Origin: Bacteroidota bacterium
GTDB taxonomy: Bacteria; Bacteroidota; Bacteroidia; Chitinophagales; Chitinophagaceae
Length of the DNA: 35,771 nucleotides
NCBI GenBank assembly: GCA_018268105.1
Contig: JAFDXG010000052.1
Span: forward strand, 1 to 35,771
Reading direction: 5' to 3'
The notes beneath the pieces were generated by a model that did not search any database, was not told where the DNA came from, and saw nothing but the letters and a program-made list of their open reading frames with translations. A program made the translations under genes and the position numbers. Shown here one piece after another: positions 32,297 to 35,771 of the stretch. Each line of letters starts with the position of its first letter. Position 1 is the first letter of the stretch.

Positions 32297-32977
32297 TCAG
32301 GAATAACTGGCACATTCTTTCATTTCCTTTTCGGTATAGGCCAGGCCATATTGTTTCAACACATCATCGGGCACGCCATTCCACTGGTTAGGCTGGTTGC
32401 CCACATATCCAATATCATCTATCCCCATCTTAGTGGTATAAAAACCGGTACAGGTAAGATCGCGCATAGTAGAAAAAAACGATACCCCCTGCGACATAGA
32501 AGGTTTTGCTTTTTTCGGATATGCAATATCATCCACCACCTGTATCTGCTGATCGCGGCTGCAATCTTTGAAATTCTTTTGAAACCTTAACTGAGTTTCC
32601 CTGTCGAGCCATCTCAGTCCACCGCGCATGGGCACCTGATAATCCGGCATATCTTTTACAATAAATTCAATGAACTCGGGAACTTTAGCATCCGTAGCGC
32701 TTCCGCTTACTTCATCTTTAGGGATAATGATATCTGCAAGGATGGCAATGGTTGCCATTTCCTGTGTGGTAAAAAAAGTGGTGGAAATTACTTTCTTGTA
32801 ATGCTCAATTTCCTCCGGTTGTCTTGCCGGTCCTGCAGCGGCATCAGCCGACGAAACAGATGTTGCTGTGTTGGCCGATGTTTCCTCTTTCTTGTCTGGC
32901 AATTTACAGGCATCCAGTAAAATAGAAGTGGATACTGATCCAACTCCTATTATTTTTAAATATTTTCTTCTGTCCAT
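32297..32977 (-). CDS. Gluconate 2-dehydrogenase subunit 3 family lipoprotein
   Basis: The 226-residue protein begins MDRRKYLKIIGVGSVSTSIL and then LDAC, which combines a twin-arginine-like start with a lipobox (Cys 24), suggesting Tat export and lipid anchoring. A Ser/Ala/Thr linker runs to about residue 55. The family core follows: FFTTQEMATIAILADIIIPKDEVSGSATDAKVPEFIEF, with the IPxDxxSxSAxxxxVPxFI pattern typical of subunit 3. This small subunit acts as chaperone or structural partner for a GMC-type large subunit. That partner is encoded 63 bases upstream on the same strand, so the two should form one periplasmic dehydrogenase complex. Confidence 0.9.
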   Translation of the reverse strand: MDRRKYLKIIGVGSVSTSILLDACKLPDKKEETSANTATSVSSADAAAGPARQPEEIEHYKKVISTTFFTTQEMATIAILADIIIPKDEVSGSATDAKVPEFIEFIVKDMPDYQVPMRGGLRWLDRETQLRFQKNFKDCSRDQQIQVVDDIAYPKKAKPSMSQGVSFFSTMRDLTCTGFYTTKMGIDDIGYVGNQPNQWNGVPDDVLKQYGLAYTEKEMKECASYS

Positions 32978-33040
32978 AATGCATTGTGTTTTTTATTGCC
33001 ACCGGAAGCAGATGCTTTCGGCAGCGTTTATACAATACTG

Positions 33041-34780
33041 TTATAAATTCTGTTTTTTCAGTTCGTCAATGATATATTCCGAGGCACGCATGGAAAGCGC
33101 CAATATCGTCCATGTAATATTCTTATCGGCCTGAGAGGTGAATGCCGCTCCATCCACTACGAAAAGATTTTTACAATCGTGTGCCTGGTTCCATTTATTG
33201 AGGGCTGAGTTTTTAGGATCGCTGCCCATTCTTGCCGTGCCACCTTCATGTATGATTTTGCCTGGCGCCTCAAGCCCATAGTTATTTTCGGGACCATCGT
33301 TTCCGCCCCAGGTCACTACGGCACCCATATTATGCATAATCTCTTTGAAAGTTTCTTTCATGTGTTTGGCCTGTTTTATTTCGGCATCACTCCACTTTAC
33401 ATTAAAGCGCAGTACCGGTATACCATATTTATCCACTACGTTAGGATCTATTTCGCAATAATTATCCCTTCGTGGTATTGCTTCGCCTCGTCCACCCATC
33501 CCTACACTGGCTCCGTAAAAGAACCGCTGATCTTCTTTTAACGAAGCGCCATAACCACCAGCTTCTTTCTTTTTCCCGTTCACGGGATAATCACCATTCT
33601 GACTTTCGATACCCATTCCAAACCCATAACCCGGCATACCCATACCACCCCAGTATTCAATATGATATCCGCGGGGAAAATCCAGTTTTTTATTGTCGCC
33701 CCACCAGGGTGAATACACATGCATACCGCCAACACCATCTTCATTGTAGCGTTTTCTTCCAAACAATTTGGGGAGGTATCCGCCAAGTGATGCACCGGTA
33801 GAATCATGAAGGTACCTGCCTACCACATCACTGGAGTTGGCCAGCCCATTAGGATGTGTTTTTGATTTTGAGTTGAGCATCAATCTCGCAGATTCGCAGG
33901 CACTGGCAGCAAGTATTACTACTTTTCCACTTACCTGGTATTCATTCATATCTTCTTTGCTCACGTAAGAAATACCAGTTGCCTTACCACTATCATCCGT
34001 GAGCACTTCGCGGGCCATAGCATTGGGAATAACATCAATGTTGCCGGTATCAATAGCAGGATTCACTAAAACGGAACCACTGGTAAAGTCTGCATAGAAC
34101 TGACAGGACCTATTGCATTGCCCGCAAAACACACATACCCCTCTCTCATTATTGATTTGCTTGGTGAGCATGGAAAGGCGACCTGGAATCACCGGCACTC
34201 CTGATCTGGCGGAAGCATCTTTAATAAACAACTCATGAAGCCGTGGTTTGGGTGGGGGTAGGAAAAATCCGTCGGGATCATTTTCTAATCCTTCATTGGT
34301 GCCAAATACTCCAATCAATTTATCTACCCTGTCGTAAAATGGTTTTATATCATCATAACCTATTGGCCAGTTTTCACCCAGTCCGTCAATATCTTTTCTT
34401 TTAAAATCTTTTGGACCAAAACGGAGAGAAATCCTACCCCAGTGATTGGTACGCCCGCCCATCATACGGGCACGAAACCAATCCCATTCAGTACCCGCTG
34501 CTTTAGTATATGGCTCCCCGTCTATCTCCCAACCACCATAGCAGGCATCAAAATCGCCAAAAGGCCGGTAGCGGGTACTAGAACCACGACGAGGTGATTC
34601 GTAAGGCCATTTGAACTGGGTTACATTTTTTTTAGGATCGAAGAGTACACCGGCTTCCAACAGACATACTTTTAAACCGGCTTTGGCCAGAATATAAGAA
34701 GCCATACCCCCACCGGCTCCCGAGCCCACAATAACGACATCATAACTCTTTGGTTTTTTTTTGATTTGGAAATCTCCCAT
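33041..34780 (-). CDS. GMC family FAD-dependent oxidoreductase with ferredoxin-like Cys motif
   Basis: The 579-residue flavoprotein starts with the FAD-binding [15 protein letters not shown] and LLEAG (dinucleotide fold), with [16 protein letters not shown] contacting the cofactor. The C-terminal GMC_oxred_C domain has [10 protein letters not shown] (active-site His) and [11 protein letters not shown] (second catalytic position, Asn). Near residue 216 lies [11 protein letters not shown] (Cys 216, 219, 222, 226), a CxxCxxCxxxC pattern like ferredoxins. Related bacterial sugar dehydrogenases carry an iron-sulfur cluster in this region to pass electrons on, so a cluster is plausible here. It probably oxidises a sugar, sugar acid or alcohol in the periplasm with the subunit-3 protein encoded downstream. 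No cytochrome c gene is next to it in the window. Confidence 0.92.
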   Translation of the reverse strand: MGDFQIKKKPKSYDVVIVGSGAGGGMASYILAKAGLKVCLLEAGVLFDPKKNVTQFKWPYESPRRGSSTRYRPFGDFDACYGGWEIDGEPYTKAAGTEWDWFRARMMGGRTNHWGRISLRFGPKDFKRKDIDGLGENWPIGYDDIKPFYDRVDKLIGVFGTNEGLENDPDGFFLPPPKPRLHELFIKDASARSGVPVIPGRLSMLTKQINNERGVCVFCGQCNRSCQFYADFTSGSVLVNPAIDTGNIDVIPNAMAREVLTDDSGKATGISYVSKEDMNEYQVSGKVVILAASACESARLMLNSKSKTHPNGLANSSDVVGRYLHDSTGASLGGYLPKLFGRKRYNEDGVGGMHVYSPWWGDNKKLDFPRGYHIEYWGGMGMPGYGFGMGIESQNGDYPVNGKKKEAGGYGASLKEDQRFFYGASVGMGGRGEAIPRRDNYCEIDPNVVDKYGIPVLRFNVKWSDAEIKQAKHMKETFKEIMHNMGAVVTWGGNDGPENNYGLEAPGKIIHEGGTARMGSDPKNSALNKWNQAHDCKNLFVVDGAAFTSQADKNITWTILALSMRASEYIIDELKKQNL

Positions 34781-34856
34781 AGCAAAAAATTAAATTAATG
34801 TTCTTTAAAAGTGTAGCCCTAAAAGTAGTACATTATCTAATAACCTAAGAACCGTT

Positions 34857-35771
34857 TTATAAATTCATTTGCATTATCACGGTATTAATTTTTTTCTTAA
34901 ACAGTTTTAATTCTTTTTGCTGCATCAGGATAAAACTATTCTCCTCAAGTCTACCCCAAACACTCTCCATTTCTTCTTTATTATCAAATACCATTAGCCG
35001 GAAGGGATTAGTATAATCTTTTGCCCTCGACTCAAAGATGCCTTCTGTCAGCCACTGTTTTGTATGCAATGCATATTGCAGTATTGAGGTAAAATGAACT
35101 TTTGAAAATGCAGTTACCGGAATGTTGTTGACAGAACACCACACCACTATTGCATGTTCAAATTTTAATTTGTCATAAATCTTTCCCTGCTCATTATAAA
35201 AAGAATGTACATCATCCCAGTTTCTGATTTTTCCGGAATGTATCTGCTTCCTGAATTTCAATAAATCAGGTGCAGCAATGAGTTGGCCGCCCACATTTAT
35301 CCAGTCAAGCACTTTCCCCGATTGAGGTATTTTTTTAGAAAATGTGGAAAATGTTTTTATACTATTATCAGAAATACATTGCAAACTTTGTGTAGCAGCA
35401 TAGTAATTGACAAGTTCTTTAAAAATAGTATAGGCCTGCTGTACCTTAAGTATCACACATTTTCTGTCGCTGTTCTCTACTCCTTCTGCCAGTATTTCTA
35501 AACGTTCTGTCAACCCATCATTTTTTTCAAGCATTTTTTTCCCCATTCTTATATACTGATCATCAGAAAATTCTTTTATCATTTTTTTATCACGGGCAAA
35601 CGCTTTTCCGGTGTACAGGCATAGCAGTCGTAATGCCTTCAGTATTTCGTTGATCGTATCCGGCGCCAGGGAATCAAATTCTATCCTTTGTATTTTTTCA
35701 ATTCTTGCATCCCTGTCGTTATATTTCCATTCATTTCTGGCTATGGCATAAATATTATACATAAACCAATA
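34857..35771 (-). CDS. DUF4954-like protein, C-terminal part (5' end outside window)
   Basis: The reading frame is open to the right edge of the window: before the ATG at 35762 it reads Y-W-F, and WFMYNIYAIARNEWKYNDRD looks like the interior of a larger protein. I therefore treat this as a truncated gene. The segment YNIYAIARNEWKYNDRDAR and then KIQRIEFDSLAPDTINEIL resembles the C-terminal part of DUF4954 proteins, which in Bacteroidota join a hexapeptide-repeat (nucleotidyltransferase-like) front to a helical end. The visible 300 residues are largely helical with no recognised active site. Function is unknown. The gene lies 76 bases upstream of the GMC gene. Confidence 0.65.
   Translation of the reverse strand, partial: YWFMYNIYAIARNEWKYNDRDARIEKIQRIEFDSLAPDTINEILKALRLLCLYTGKAFARDKKMIKEFSDDQYIRMGKKMLEKNDGLTERLEILAEGVENSDRKCVILKVQQAYTIFKELVNYYAATQSLQCISDNSIKTFSTFSKKIPQSGKVLDWINVGGQLIAAPDLLKFRKQIHSGKIRNWDDVHSFYNEQGKIYDKLKFEHAIVVWCSVNNIPVTAFSKVHFTSILQYALHTKQWLTEGIFESRAKDYTNPFRLMVFDNKEEMESVWGRLEENSFILMQQKELKLFKKKINTVIMQMNL

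Overview
The window looks like chromosomal DNA of a Bacteroidota bacterium, most likely of the Chitinophagaceae or close relatives. The pointers are an RHS core of the Bacteroidota style (YYPFGMGMPARTFS, YRYGFNSQE), a paired MoxR-type ATPase and VWA protein, a DUF4954-type protein, a GMC oxidoreductase with a gluconate-dehydrogenase-subunit-3 partner, many signal-peptide or lipoprotein openings, few Shine-Dalgarno sites, and some TAnnTTTG-like -7 elements. No rRNA, tRNA, CRISPR array or intact insertion sequence is visible. The genus assignment is inference.

Layout. (1) 1-6880 is an accessory-looking zone. It holds the 3' end of an RHS polymorphic toxin whose C-terminal domain is cut off by a single in-frame TAA, a small downstream gene that is a candidate immunity gene, and an AT-rich three-gene ECF sigma cassette (small lipoprotein, sigma factor, membrane protein). 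These are followed by a pair of small membrane proteins and a BNR-repeat sialidase-like lipoprotein. Long non-coding gaps here carry a dispersed repeat (three copies) and two degenerate peptide-coding remnants related to each other. (2) 6881-19688 is housekeeping and metabolic: a secreted metallophosphoesterase, an M20 metallopeptidase, a YbjJ-like MFS transporter, NAD(P) transhydrogenase beta subunit without its alpha partner, an RsmF-type RNA m5C methyltransferase, a LysM protein, a beta-helix protein, a Gfo/Idh/MocA oxidoreductase, a TIP30-like SDR and MurB. (3) 19837-25850 is a minus-strand metal-efflux operon: a small acidic exported protein, TolC-like channel, lipoprotein adaptor and CzcA-type RND pump. 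(4) 26161-35771 is a long run of minus-strand genes: DUF4954-type protein (cut by the window edge), GMC oxidoreductase plus subunit 3, a BamE-like lipoprotein, an esterase overlapping or abutting ApbE, a DtxR/MntR regulator, and the VWA/MoxR pair.

How genes work together. The RHS C-terminus and the 85-aa protein form a candidate toxin/immunity pair of unrecognised type. The sigma factor, the overlapping lipoprotein and the membrane protein look like one signalling unit. The four efflux genes form a tripartite divalent-cation exporter plus an accessory protein. The GMC and subunit-3 proteins probably form one periplasmic dehydrogenase; the large subunit carries a CxxCxxCxxxC motif suited to an iron-sulfur cluster. 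The most novel-looking material is the RHS toxin/immunity locus with its stop codon and the flanked AT-rich sigma cassette.
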